Assembly: GCF_001909055.1 (NCBI RefSeq)
Contig: NZ_LVWI01000048.1
Location: 124,001 to 188,000, forward strand
Reading direction: 5' to 3'
DNA: 64,000 nt
Source of the DNA: Paenibacillus helianthi
Lineage (GTDB): Bacteria > Bacillota > Bacilli > Paenibacillales > Paenibacillaceae
Shown: positions 26,795 through 35,356 of the stretch, piece after piece
Layout: each line of letters begins with the position of its first letter
Numbering within the stretch: the first letter of the stretch is position 1
Translations under genes and position numbers: made by a program
The notes under the pieces: generated by a model
Database searches by the model: none
The model's input: the letters and a program-made list of their open reading frames with translations, nothing else
What the model was told of the DNA's origin: nothing

Positions 26795-26830
26795 GGGTCT
26801 GTAAGATGAAAACGCGGAGGAGGTTATACA

Positions 26831-26926
26831 ATGAGCGGTTGCGGAAATATTGGAGGCCTTGTTACTTCCACTACTACAATCTTGGTGCTGTATATTCTGC
26901 TGGTGATTATTCTTAGAACATTTTAA
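26831..26926 (+). CDS. YjcZ-like small sporulation protein
   Basis: This 31-codon gene encodes MSGCGNIGGLVTSTTTILVL then YILLVIILRTF: a Gly/Cys-bearing N-terminus and one hydrophobic helix, the pattern of YjcZ/SscA-type proteins of spore formers (which end LVLFILLVII). GGAGGAGG stands seven bases before the ATG, so it is clearly translated. It lies alone between the YesN-type gene and a bidirectional terminator. The function is unknown, presumably in the spore or mother-cell membrane. Confidence 0.75.
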   Translation: MSGCGNIGGLVTSTTTILVLYILLVIILRTF

Positions 26927-26942
26927 TCAGTCATAGGCCCAA

Positions 26943-26979
26943 AAAAAGAGAGCCTACAAACATGTAGGTTCTCTTTTAT
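26943..26979. terminator. Bidirectional terminator
   Basis: AAAGAGAGCCTACA pairs with TGTAGGTTCTCTTT around an AACA loop, with T runs on both strands. It serves the small spore-type gene and the convergent gene at 26983. Confidence 0.85.
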
Positions 26980-26982
26980 ATG

Positions 26983-27291
26983 TCAAGTATATAACAGAGT
27001 AATAACAAGCAATTCATACAGCACAAGGGTTAATATCATTTCATCACTGCTGCTTCCAAAAAAAGCACGTTGTCCTCCATGATGCTGTACCTTCAAATAA
27101 ACCAACCCTCTATCACAGCCCACAATTCTCCCGGTGAACACTTGACCGTCTAATGTTTGTACTCGGACAAACTGATTGGCATGTTGTCTGCATATGCCAT
27201 GTAAGTGATCTCTAACGGATTTCAGGTTTTGGACATAATGATTGTCAGCTTGATATAACACTTTTTGCTGTGATCCCATTTGGATACCCAT
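26983..27291 (-). CDS. Hypothetical protein with possible Sm/SH3-like barrel
   Basis: From the ATG at 27291 (AGGAAGG about ten bases upstream) the product is 102 residues. The middle, NQFVRVQTLDGQVFTGRIVG then CDRGLVYLKV, has the strand pattern of small RNA- or peptide-binding barrels, and the C-terminus (MILTLVLYELLVITLLYT) is a membrane helix. A longer reading to 27462 would overlap the next gene and lacks a site. The function is unknown; convergence with the YjcZ-like gene hints at a spore role but proves nothing. Confidence 0.55.
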   Translation of the reverse strand: MGIQMGSQQKVLYQADNHYVQNLKSVRDHLHGICRQHANQFVRVQTLDGQVFTGRIVGCDRGLVYLKVQHHGGQRAFFGSSSDEMILTLVLYELLVITLLYT

Positions 27292-27376
27292 AGTAAGCAC
27301 TACCTTCCTGTAAAAGTAATACATAGTATGCCTAGCGTGCTTTGGGTGTTCTTCTTTCGGAAATCCTTCTAGAGCC

Positions 27377-28561
27377 TTACTTACTAACTGTTCCTTCATA
27401 CCATGCCAGAAAAGCATCCGCCACCGCTTTGCCGGCCGTGCCGTTCGGATGCGGGTCGTCACTATTGCTCATGTACTCCGCGCGGACTCTATGGTCCGCC
27501 GGAGCCGGCATAGACAGTACGGCCGCGATATCAAATATACGGCTGACTCCCGCAGGCGGCGCGGTAAGAATCTGTGCATTTACACTGCGCCAGGCTTCCT
27601 CACGCTCGCCCTCAAAATTAAATGGCGGCACAGTGCTTAGAATAATCTCCACTTCCGGATTGACCTCTCTCAACAAGGAAATGATGTGCGTCAGATCTTC
27701 AACCAATTCCCCAGCCGAGCGCTTGCCGATATCGAGATCATTCACGCCCAGCACAATAAGTACTTCATCTCCCTGCTTAGCCTTATTCAGCCAAGAGCCG
27801 TTCGTGGCCACATCGTAAGCTCTGCCCCAGCCGGACCCGAGATTCCACAGCCCATACCCGGTTCCAAGCCCTTCCGCTATCCGCGCAGCCCAGTAGGAAT
27901 ATTCGTCCTTAGCCGTCCGCACACCCTGTGTGATGGAATCACCCAGGAATATGAGTCTTTTGGACACTTTTTTCTTGTAGCCGATGTAGCTTGGCAATAC
28001 CAGAAGATTGTCCGATACACGGAAGGAAGCATTCGATTCCTGTCCGGCGAGATTCCCCGGGGCATCGTAGGCAGAGACCAGGATGCCCTCTACGTTGTAA
28101 GGGAAGGTTTTGCCCGGTGCAGCCGTTCTAATCGTCCATGTAAAAGCAAGATAGTGGCCCTCCGGCAGTGTAAGCGAAGCCTCGTCACTCCAGAAAGTCT
28201 CCCCCGGGGCCACCTGCTTCGCCGCTGCTCCCGAGAAAGTTACAGGCACCTCAGTGCCTGCCGCGACAGTACCATCCGGCGCAAGCCCTCCGTCGGCAAT
28301 ATAAGCCGCCTCAATGCTCCATTCGCCTCCCGGCTCGCTGCCTCTCGCTTCAAGCCCCATATCCCAGGTTGAATCCACCGCGTTGCTGTGCCAGAATTTC
28401 AGGGTCAAGCTTCCATTCTCACGCAACCGGATGTACGTCCGGTAAGTATGCGTGAATGGCTCCTGCGAGTTCATGATATAATTGGCGGCCGTGGACAGCG
28501 CCGTGGCTGAGGCGTACTCAGACTGGCTGAATACTCCGCCTTGATTCTCTTGACTGTGCAT
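27377..28561 (-). CDS. SGNH/GDSL-type esterase
   Basis: The C-terminal half (about 205-394) has the SGNH blocks: GDSITQG with the Ser nucleophile, a Gly in GSGWGR, GVNDLD with the Asn, and DPHPNGTAG with the Asp-His pair. The N-terminal half is a beta-rich accessory domain. I start at the ATG at 28561, with AAGGAG ten bases upstream (394 aa). There is no signal peptide. Placed next to an alpha-xylosidase and a beta-galactosidase locus, it may deacetylate plant oligosaccharides after import, which is inference. Confidence 0.88.
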   Translation of the reverse strand: MHSQENQGGVFSQSEYASATALSTAANYIMNSQEPFTHTYRTYIRLRENGSLTLKFWHSNAVDSTWDMGLEARGSEPGGEWSIEAAYIADGGLAPDGTVAAGTEVPVTFSGAAAKQVAPGETFWSDEASLTLPEGHYLAFTWTIRTAAPGKTFPYNVEGILVSAYDAPGNLAGQESNASFRVSDNLLVLPSYIGYKKKVSKRLIFLGDSITQGVRTAKDEYSYWAARIAEGLGTGYGLWNLGSGWGRAYDVATNGSWLNKAKQGDEVLIVLGVNDLDIGKRSAGELVEDLTHIISLLREVNPEVEIILSTVPPFNFEGEREEAWRSVNAQILTAPPAGVSRIFDIAAVLSMPAPADHRVRAEYMSNSDDPHPNGTAGKAVADAFLAWYEGTVSK

Positions 28562-28699
28562 AGTGAAGTAGCTCCTTCGTTCATACAAATCTGTAAACAT
28601 TCACAGTATACGGACATTACCGGCATAAAACTAATACGAATCAGCCGATATATAACACAATTCTGATCCCCGGACACCTCCGGCAGATCCCCTCACAGC

Positions 28700-28754
28700 A
28701 AAAACCTCTCTGACTCCATGGAAGCCTTCGCAGCCATGCCGTACAGAGAGGTTG
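28700..28754 (-). terminator. Terminator of the alpha-xylosidase gene
   Basis: On the minus strand ACCTCTCTG pairs with CAGAGAGGT across a GC-rich inner region that includes a CCATGG pairing, followed by TTTTG. Confidence 0.75.
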
Positions 28755-28788
28755 TGTGTCATTCTGCTATTGTGCAGAATCCTTATTC

Positions 28789-31110
28789 TTATTTCAGCGT
28801 GATGGTGAACGATACGGATTTGGCTCCGGCGTTCACTTTCACTGTTGTATCGTCCGCTTGCTCTGCTCCGTCTACGGAAGCGATAGCGCCCAGGTCTTTC
28901 ACAGCCAGCGTGAATGCCTTGCCGCTTCCTTCTGCCGTAACGGTAACCTTGCTGCCCTTACGTTCAGCCTTCACGGTCAGCTCAGGCGCACCATTCATAT
29001 CACGAACAGTTGCAGTCGTTGCTGTTCCGTCTTCCAGTGCATACAGGCCGAATTTCACGCCATCGGCAAAATCATAATCCGGGCGGGTATCTACACTGCC
29101 TGTAGCCAGCAGTGAGTTCTGACGGACAAACAGCGGCAGGCTGAAGAAATCATGTTTTTCTTTACGCCATGATCCGCCTTGAACCGTTTCACCGTTAAGC
29201 AGATGTGTCCAGCGTCCAGCCGGCAGATAGTATTTCACTTCGCCGTTTTCCTGGAAGATTGGAGCCACCAGCAGCTTATCGCCGAGCATATATTGACGGT
29301 CAAGCACTTCACAGGTTGGATCTTCAGGGAACTCCATCACCATCGCACGCATCGAAGCCCAGCCCTGCTCATGTGCCTGTCCGGCGATATCATACAGGTA
29401 AGGCATCAGGCTGCATTTGAGCTTGGTGAAGAAGCGGGTAACATCCACAGCTTCGTCATCGTACGCCCAAGGCACGCGGTACGAGGTGCTGCCGTGCAGA
29501 CGGCTATGGCTGGAGAGCAGGCCGAAGGCCAGCCAGCGTTTGAACACATGCGCCGGAGCCGTATTTTCGAACCCGCCGATATCATGACTCCAGAAACCGA
29601 AGCCGGACAAGCCCAGGGACAAACCGCCGCGAAGGCTCTCTGCCATCGACTCATAATCCGCGTAGCAGTCGCCGCCCCAGTGAACCGGGAACTGCTGTCC
29701 GCCGGCCGTTGCCGAACGGGCAAATACAGCAGCTTCATGTTTGCCAAGCTTCTCTTCCAGTACTTCAAAGACCACTTTGTTGTACATTTGAGTGTAATAG
29801 TTATGCATTTTCTGCGGGTCAGAGCCGTCGAAGTACACCACATCGGTAGGAATGCGTTCGCCGAAGTCAGTCTTGAAGCTGTCTACACCCATATCCACCA
29901 GGCCACGCAGGTAGCCGGCATACCATTCACAAGCTGCAGGGTTCGTAAAGTCTACAAGTCCCATGCCCGCTTGCCACAGGTCTGTCTGATACACGTCGCC
30001 GTTTGCTTTTTTGATCAGATAGCCGTTTTTCTTGCCTTCTTCAAACAGCGGTGAACGCTGTCCGATATAGGAGTTGATCCACACACAGATTTTCAGGCCT
30101 TTGTCCTTCAGGCGTTTCAGCATGCCGACAGGGTCCGGGAATACGCGCGGGTCCCACTGGAAATCCGTCCATTGGTATTCACGCATCCAGAAGCAGTCAA
30201 AGTGGAAAACATGCAGCGGCAGATCGCGTTCAGCCATACCTTCAACGAAGGAATTAACGGTCGCTTCATCGTAGTCGGTTGTGAATGAAGTGGTCAGCCA
30301 CAGGCCGAAGGTCCACGCTGGCGGAAGCGCTGGCTTGCCGGTTAGCGAGGTGTATTTGGTGATGACTTCTTTAATGGAAGGCCCTTCGATGATGAAGTAT
30401 TCCAGGCTTTCGCCGGCTACACTGAACTGGGCTTTTTTCACTTTTTCTGAAGCGATTTCATACGATACCAGTTCGGGATGGTTAACAAACACACCATAGC
30501 CTTTGCTTGTAACATAGAAAGGAATGTTTTTATAGGCCTGCTCAGAGCTGGTGCCGCCATCCTTGTTCCAGAGGTCAACCACCTGTCCGTTTTTGACAAA
30601 AGAGGTAAAGCGCTCGCCCAGACCATAGACGAATTCGCCTACGCCGATATCCAGCTCTTCACGCATGAACGTGTTGCCGTCCTGATCGGTAATGTAAGCC
30701 ATCGATTTGTAACCGCTGCCGGTAATGCGCTCGTCGCCCCGGTAGAAGTCTACGGACCAATGCGTCCCTTTGTTGATTACAACACGAAGTCCGCCGCTGA
30801 TCAGCACAGTCTGTGCTTCGGTTTCTTCGATTTGTACGTGATCGCCGGTTCCCTTCGTCAATTCAAAGGCTGGACCGCGGTCCAATACGCCATCATTGTG
30901 AATGATTTTGATGCCTACCACGCCTGGAAGCGGGGAATGGAATTTCACAGTCAAGAGTGTGGAATTCAGGGTTGCTGCACGTCCTGTAATCGGAGTCGTC
31001 TGCGTGACAGCAGTCAAACCTTCAGCCGTTTTTTCCACTACATAGTTCTGAACTGCACCATTGATGTTGATTCCGTCACGAACCAGCCAGAGGCCGTCTG
31101 TAAATTTCAT
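28789..31110 (-). CDS. yicI: GH31 alpha-xylosidase (YicI-like)
   Basis: From the ATG at 31110 the protein is 773 residues, matching E. coli YicI. The nucleophile Asp415 lies in SFKTDFGERIPTD and the acid/base Asp481 in HWGGDCYADYESM, both at YicI positions within one residue. The longer reading from 31173 uses TTG without a ribosome site. The enzyme removes alpha-xylose from isoprimeverose or xyloglucan oligosaccharides in the cytoplasm. The divergent AraC gene is the likely regulator, and a minus-strand TATAAT lies near 31150 without a good -35. Confidence 0.93.
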   Translation of the reverse strand: MKFTDGLWLVRDGININGAVQNYVVEKTAEGLTAVTQTTPITGRAATLNSTLLTVKFHSPLPGVVGIKIIHNDGVLDRGPAFELTKGTGDHVQIEETEAQTVLISGGLRVVINKGTHWSVDFYRGDERITGSGYKSMAYITDQDGNTFMREELDIGVGEFVYGLGERFTSFVKNGQVVDLWNKDGGTSSEQAYKNIPFYVTSKGYGVFVNHPELVSYEIASEKVKKAQFSVAGESLEYFIIEGPSIKEVITKYTSLTGKPALPPAWTFGLWLTTSFTTDYDEATVNSFVEGMAERDLPLHVFHFDCFWMREYQWTDFQWDPRVFPDPVGMLKRLKDKGLKICVWINSYIGQRSPLFEEGKKNGYLIKKANGDVYQTDLWQAGMGLVDFTNPAACEWYAGYLRGLVDMGVDSFKTDFGERIPTDVVYFDGSDPQKMHNYYTQMYNKVVFEVLEEKLGKHEAAVFARSATAGGQQFPVHWGGDCYADYESMAESLRGGLSLGLSGFGFWSHDIGGFENTAPAHVFKRWLAFGLLSSHSRLHGSTSYRVPWAYDDEAVDVTRFFTKLKCSLMPYLYDIAGQAHEQGWASMRAMVMEFPEDPTCEVLDRQYMLGDKLLVAPIFQENGEVKYYLPAGRWTHLLNGETVQGGSWRKEKHDFFSLPLFVRQNSLLATGSVDTRPDYDFADGVKFGLYALEDGTATTATVRDMNGAPELTVKAERKGSKVTVTAEGSGKAFTLAVKDLGAIASVDGAEQADDTTVKVNAGAKSVSFTITLK

Positions 31111-31236
31111 GTGGTACTTGCCACCCTTCAATTTGGTGTTTATAGTTGCATTATAACGATAATAATTAGACAAAACTAATATAATATAGCTTATTTATAA
31201 CATTATTCTGATGTTTCATTGAAAAGGAGGCCCATA

Positions 31237-32154
31237 ATGGACCGCACCTCGCAGCGTCTGCTCAAAGAAGACCGTGTTCATGGGGATGTAATGTTTCCAC
31301 TCGCCGCCTATTGGATCGAGCTTCCTGCCGGAACCCCTGTCCTGGATACGCACTGGCATGAGGAAGCCGAGTTCTTCCTGCTGCTGGAGGGAGAGATTAT
31401 GTTCCAGGTCGATACCGATTATTTCCCGCTCCGTCCAGGTGAAGCTGTGTTCATTGAATCCGGTGATGTCCATGCGGCATATGCGCTAAAAGATATCCCC
31501 TGCCGCTTCTGCGCACTGGTCTTCCACCCCGATCTGCTGGCCAGCGCTCAATATGATACCATTCAGCAGACGGTGATTCTGCCGCTTCTGGAGAAACGTC
31601 AGAGTTTCCCCCGCCATATTAAACCCGCTCTCCCCTGGCAGCAGGAGCTGCTGCGCCATCTGGAGCGCATGATGGAGGCATATGATCATAAAGTGCCCGG
31701 ATTCGAGTCCTTTATGAAAGGAACTTTGCTGATCATGCTCTCCCAAATCGCCATAGAGGGCCGTTCGGTGAACCACAGCCAGTCAGAGAGCGCCGATACC
31801 ACCAAGATCAACCGGCTCAAAAAGGTTATTCTCTATATTCAGGACAACTACCAGGAACCGATCCGTACCCGTGATCTTTCGGAGCTGATTCCGATGAGTG
31901 AAGGCCAATTCTGCCGCTTCTTCAAGGCCATGACCCGTAAAACACCGGTCGATTATATCAACTCCTACCGCATCCGCCAGGCCGCAGACCTGCTGCAGCA
32001 GACGGAACGTAAAATCTCCGACATCGCCCTGGAGGTTGGCTTCGACAACGTCAGCTATTTCATCAAAGTGTTCCGCAAGGCGATGAAATGCTCTCCTTCG
32101 GAATTCCGCAAAGGACAGGGGCAAGTCTCCGCGCAGGGGCAACTATATCCTTAA
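31237..32154 (+). CDS. AraC-family transcriptional regulator
   Basis: A 305-residue protein with an N-terminal cupin (about 20-100; HWHEEAEFFLLLEGE and LRPGEAVFIESGDVH are the cupin motifs) and a C-terminal AraC DNA-binding region (about 195-295; MSEGQFCRFFKAMTRKTP and ISDIALEVGFDNVSYFIKVF). AGGAGG seven bases before the ATG at 31237 decides the start. It is divergent from the alpha-xylosidase gene with a 126-bp gap, so it probably activates it on binding a sugar such as xylose or isoprimeverose. Confidence 0.92.
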   Translation: MDRTSQRLLKEDRVHGDVMFPLAAYWIELPAGTPVLDTHWHEEAEFFLLLEGEIMFQVDTDYFPLRPGEAVFIESGDVHAAYALKDIPCRFCALVFHPDLLASAQYDTIQQTVILPLLEKRQSFPRHIKPALPWQQELLRHLERMMEAYDHKVPGFESFMKGTLLIMLSQIAIEGRSVNHSQSESADTTKINRLKKVILYIQDNYQEPIRTRDLSELIPMSEGQFCRFFKAMTRKTPVDYINSYRIRQAADLLQQTERKISDIALEVGFDNVSYFIKVFRKAMKCSPSEFRKGQGQVSAQGQLYP

Positions 32155-32169
32155 GCTCAGAGCCCCTAA

Positions 32170-32297
32170 GTGGAAAAAGTAGAACTAATTCTGCCGAATT
32201 TGCTCTGTTATGAGAATTTAGTGGAAAAAGTAAACTTAATTCCGCAATAACATCCCTTTCAGGCTGCCACTAGCTGAATTAAGTATACTAATTCCAA
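32170..32297. repeat. Dispersed intergenic repeat, 51-bp period, copy A
   Basis: GTGGAAAAAGTAGAACTAAT (32170) and GTGGAAAAAGTAAACTTAAT (32221) are two direct arms exactly 51 bp apart. An inverted arm GAATTAAGTATACTAATTCC follows at 32276. The same arms recur at 45347-45525. The 296-bp gap 32155-32450 contains no gene beyond this repeat. Confidence 0.75.
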
Positions 32298-32450
32298 TAT
32301 AAGCCTCACCTAGCATAATCCAGGCACCAGGAAGTGGAGAAAATCCCACGAATCCGGTGCCCAACTATTACTCGTCGACCGAAGTGGCAACCCTAATCTT
32401 TGTACAAAACTAAATTGTCCCGTCTCTCTTGCGGAAAGGCAGCTGGAAAT

Positions 32451-34580
32451 CTACCCTTCCTTCCGAATCACAATAAAGCAAGTGCTGTCCGGCAGCGGCA
32501 CCCCGTGGCCTTCCTCATCCATAATGACCACACGGTCCTTCAGCGCATCCGTATAGCCCTCCTGTAAATAGTGGCGGAAAACCTCAAGCTTCGCCCGTTC
32601 CCCCAAGGTCTGCTGAATAAAGGCCTTATACCGGGTCGGAGTGAAATAACCGAACTGCTCCTGAACCTCATGGATATAAGCTTCTTCTCCCCAGGTATAG
32701 GTGTACAGAAACTCCATGGCATCGTTCACCGGCATCAGCACCTCTTGCTCATCTACGTGCTCAACTTGAATGTCCCGTCCGGCAAAATCCTTGGCATACC
32801 GCGCCAGCGCCGCCATCCCGCCAGCCTCCAGAAAACGCACCCGGCGCCGCTGATTCACCGGCTCGCTCATAATGCCGTCGCGGATAATAATCACGCCGCC
32901 GTCTGCCAACACCTCAAAGCTACTCACCAGTGCCGCAGCCACGGTCTCATGATTGAACTTCCGCCCATTAAACGGCACATAGGAATACAGCTCATGCAGA
33001 ATGGAGGAGAAAATAACAGTATCCACCGTACCCGGCTCCACAAAGTCCTTAAGGTTCAGCGCATCGCCCTGCAGCACTTCCCAGCGCCGGCCCTCCCGCT
33101 GCTTCTTCTGGCGCAGCGCTTCGACAACATTGCTGGAGATATCAATGCCCACCGGTATCACGCCAGGCATCCGCTCTTCGATCAGATCCAGCAGCACCCC
33201 GCCGCCAGGGCCTATGTCCAGCACCTTCCGGCCGGTGACATACTCCAGAATGACCGTTTTATAGTCTGCCGTCTCATTCATTTGGCTTAAATACGTATCC
33301 TCGTTATGGAACCGGTCAAAGGCATCACGGCGCAGCTCAAACAAATCGAACAACATCAGCACAGCCCGTTCGTACAGTGCCGACTTCTCCGCTTCGGTGC
33401 AGAACTCAATCAGCTTCTCCGCTGCCGGCGAGAACTCGAAATGGAAGAACAGCGTGTCCGGCAAATACTCCTCCCGCCGCAGCCGGTGAATCAGATGCGG
33501 ATTGCCCGGAGAGGCAGAACCATTCAGAATCTCCTCCCAGGCCAGCCCGGATAAGTACTTTTCAATGATCCGTTTCTTGTATACATTAATCTTCTTGGCA
33601 CCTTTGTAGTCATAATAAATGCTGTTCATAACCGCCTCGTAGCTGATATGGTTCAGACCGGTCAGCTTACTGCCGCAGGCAGTGAGAGCCACAACCTTGA
33701 GAAACTGCTCCAGCGAAAAGGTCTGCAGCGCCGATTCCACATACCAGAACGTAATCGGCTGCATCAGCTCCAGAACATCGGGATTGAAGCCCTCCTGCAC
33801 CAGGCTGCTCCACTCGGTATCATAATCCTCGCCGGCTGCAATTGCCCCCGCACGCATTCTCCGCAAACGCTCTTTCATCGGTACCCCGGCATGCAGCAGA
33901 TCCCCGGACGAAATCACGGCGATCAGCTCCATCACCTCGGTCCGCACCTCCTGCCACAGCTCCGGGGATACCGCGGAAATTATGCAGTGATTCAGTGCGA
34001 ACAGCAGGCGCTCCAGCTCATCAGCGGTCAGCAGCCCTTCCTCTACCATCGACGCCAGCGGACGGTTGACGGATGGCGGCACCTCGCCGCGAATCTGCTG
34101 CCCGATGAGGCCATGTGTTTCAATCAGCCGATGCACAATCTCTTGCTTCGCTGCTTCGGTACCCCCCGCCTCCATCCCACGAACAGTCTGCAGACCATAT
34201 TCCTCCGCCCCAACTGCCTCTATATGCCTCAAATATAGCTGAGCAGAGCCGATATTGTGCACAAAAATATTAATCCTTTCCGCCTGCCACAGCTGGCGCT
34301 GGCGCAATGTCCCGCCCTTTGCCGTCTCTGACCAGACCAATGTCTCTTCGGCCAACTCCTTGATCCAATACGACAACGCCAGACTATCCAGCAGACGCAG
34401 GCTCCGCTCCACGTAATCCAGCACCGGGTTTATGTATTCCAGTTCATGCAGAGAGTCTACGCGTTCCATGTTGACAATCGTTTCTTCCGCTTGAACGATA
34501 TATTCCAGCCAGGGGAAGCCTCCGCCGTACAACTGTCCGGTTTCCCGGTATTCTTCAATGGCTCGCAGGGATTTCAGCAT
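32451..34580 (-). CDS. Class I SAM-dependent methyltransferase with large N-terminal domain
   Basis: The 709-residue product from the ATG at 34580 (AGGAGG seven bases upstream) has two parts. The C-terminal part (about 455-700) is a Rossmann methyltransferase, with motif I VLDIGPGGGVLLDL, acidic loop VGIDISSNVVEAL, and GDALNLKDF. The N-terminal 430 residues are alpha-helical with no domain I recognise. The substrate is unknown. No signal peptide or membrane helix is visible. The gene stands alone, between the repeat copy A and the AT-rich island. Confidence 0.8.
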   Translation of the reverse strand: MLKSLRAIEEYRETGQLYGGGFPWLEYIVQAEETIVNMERVDSLHELEYINPVLDYVERSLRLLDSLALSYWIKELAEETLVWSETAKGGTLRQRQLWQAERINIFVHNIGSAQLYLRHIEAVGAEEYGLQTVRGMEAGGTEAAKQEIVHRLIETHGLIGQQIRGEVPPSVNRPLASMVEEGLLTADELERLLFALNHCIISAVSPELWQEVRTEVMELIAVISSGDLLHAGVPMKERLRRMRAGAIAAGEDYDTEWSSLVQEGFNPDVLELMQPITFWYVESALQTFSLEQFLKVVALTACGSKLTGLNHISYEAVMNSIYYDYKGAKKINVYKKRIIEKYLSGLAWEEILNGSASPGNPHLIHRLRREEYLPDTLFFHFEFSPAAEKLIEFCTEAEKSALYERAVLMLFDLFELRRDAFDRFHNEDTYLSQMNETADYKTVILEYVTGRKVLDIGPGGGVLLDLIEERMPGVIPVGIDISSNVVEALRQKKQREGRRWEVLQGDALNLKDFVEPGTVDTVIFSSILHELYSYVPFNGRKFNHETVAAALVSSFEVLADGGVIIIRDGIMSEPVNQRRRVRFLEAGGMAALARYAKDFAGRDIQVEHVDEQEVLMPVNDAMEFLYTYTWGEEAYIHEVQEQFGYFTPTRYKAFIQQTLGERAKLEVFRHYLQEGYTDALKDRVVIMDEEGHGVPLPDSTCFIVIRKEG

Positions 34581-34705
34581 GCTAATTCCTCCTAAGTATG
34601 TATAAGTCAAATATTTTTCGAGAATGTCTATACAAACCGTGTGGGGATGTAAGGAGCGGCATTGCTGCATTAATTGTAACGGGAAAGAAGACTAATGCGA
34701 AATTT

Positions 34706-34742
34706 GAAAAGAGTTCAGCCAATAACCACTGGTTGAACTCTT
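34706..34742 (-). terminator. Terminator of the ATPase/nuclease pair
   Basis: On the minus strand AAGAGTTCAACCA pairs with TGGCTGAACTCTT, followed by TTTC. It closes the AT-rich two-gene unit. Confidence 0.7.
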
Positions 34743-34825
34743 GACACAAAAGAGAAAAACAATATATTCGATTAGAGACATAAAGCATAAATAGAAGCAG
34801 GTTTATTGCAGAGAGACGATTGCAG

Positions 34826-35356
34826 CTAATCGTTTGCTAATCTATTAATTGAATAAATATGACCTTTTGTTAATCGAATATTTTCTACAATAACCTTCGT
34901 AGTCAGCCATTTCATACGATTTTTCATTTCATCTGTTATCGCCCTGAATACGGCAGTTTCATTATGGAATTTACCCTCTAGAAATAAAATAACTTTAATG
35001 TCTACCGTTCTTGATTTTAGGCGGTTAAAGTAAGGAGAAAGAACTTCATTACTATTTTTATACGCACCAACCAGACATGCAATTGAATCACGTACTTTTC
35101 TCGATACCTCAAGTGCTAAGCTTTGTTCTGAATTTGCAATAAGTCTGTTCTTATTTTCAATTTCATATCCGCTAAAATTTTTAACTTCAATGAAATATAC
35201 AGTTTTATCATCGAATACTATAAAGTCCACGCCTTTAGAACCTTGGAGAGTAATAAAGTGATTCACATAAAAATTTGTTTCATCGAATTTAACTGGAAAA
35301 AGACCCTCTTTAAATTGAAAACTAAGATTACTCTCTTCTAATTTAAGTATGGTCAT
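34826..35356 (-). CDS. Putative PD-(D/E)XK nuclease partnered with ATPase
   Basis: The 176-residue product starts at the ATG at 35356, inside the last codons of the ATPase gene (14-base overlap), so the two are translationally coupled. GVDFIVFD (Asp44), then YFIEVKNF (Glu57, Lys59), matches the D...ExK catalytic core of PD-(D/E)XK nucleases, with hydrophobic strands in the right places. A longer in-frame reading to 35590 lies inside the ATPase gene and is unlikely. I do not recognise the exact family. The gene is visibly AT-rich, unlike its neighbours. As the effector of an ATPase pair, a nucleic-acid-cutting defence role is plausible but unproven. Confidence 0.65.
   Translation of the reverse strand: MTILKLEESNLSFQFKEGLFPVKFDETNFYVNHFITLQGSKGVDFIVFDDKTVYFIEVKNFSGYEIENKNRLIANSEQSLALEVSRKVRDSIACLVGAYKNSNEVLSPYFNRLKSRTVDIKVILFLEGKFHNETAVFRAITDEMKNRMKWLTTKVIVENIRLTKGHIYSINRLAND

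Noticed and set aside
27292..27462. A 57-residue N-terminal extension of the barrel protein
   Set aside because: It would overlap the SGNH esterase gene and lacks a ribosome site, while the ATG at 27291 has one.
32170..32297. CRISPR array
   Set aside because: The 51-bp-spaced arms are too few, imperfect and partly inverted, and no cas genes are nearby.
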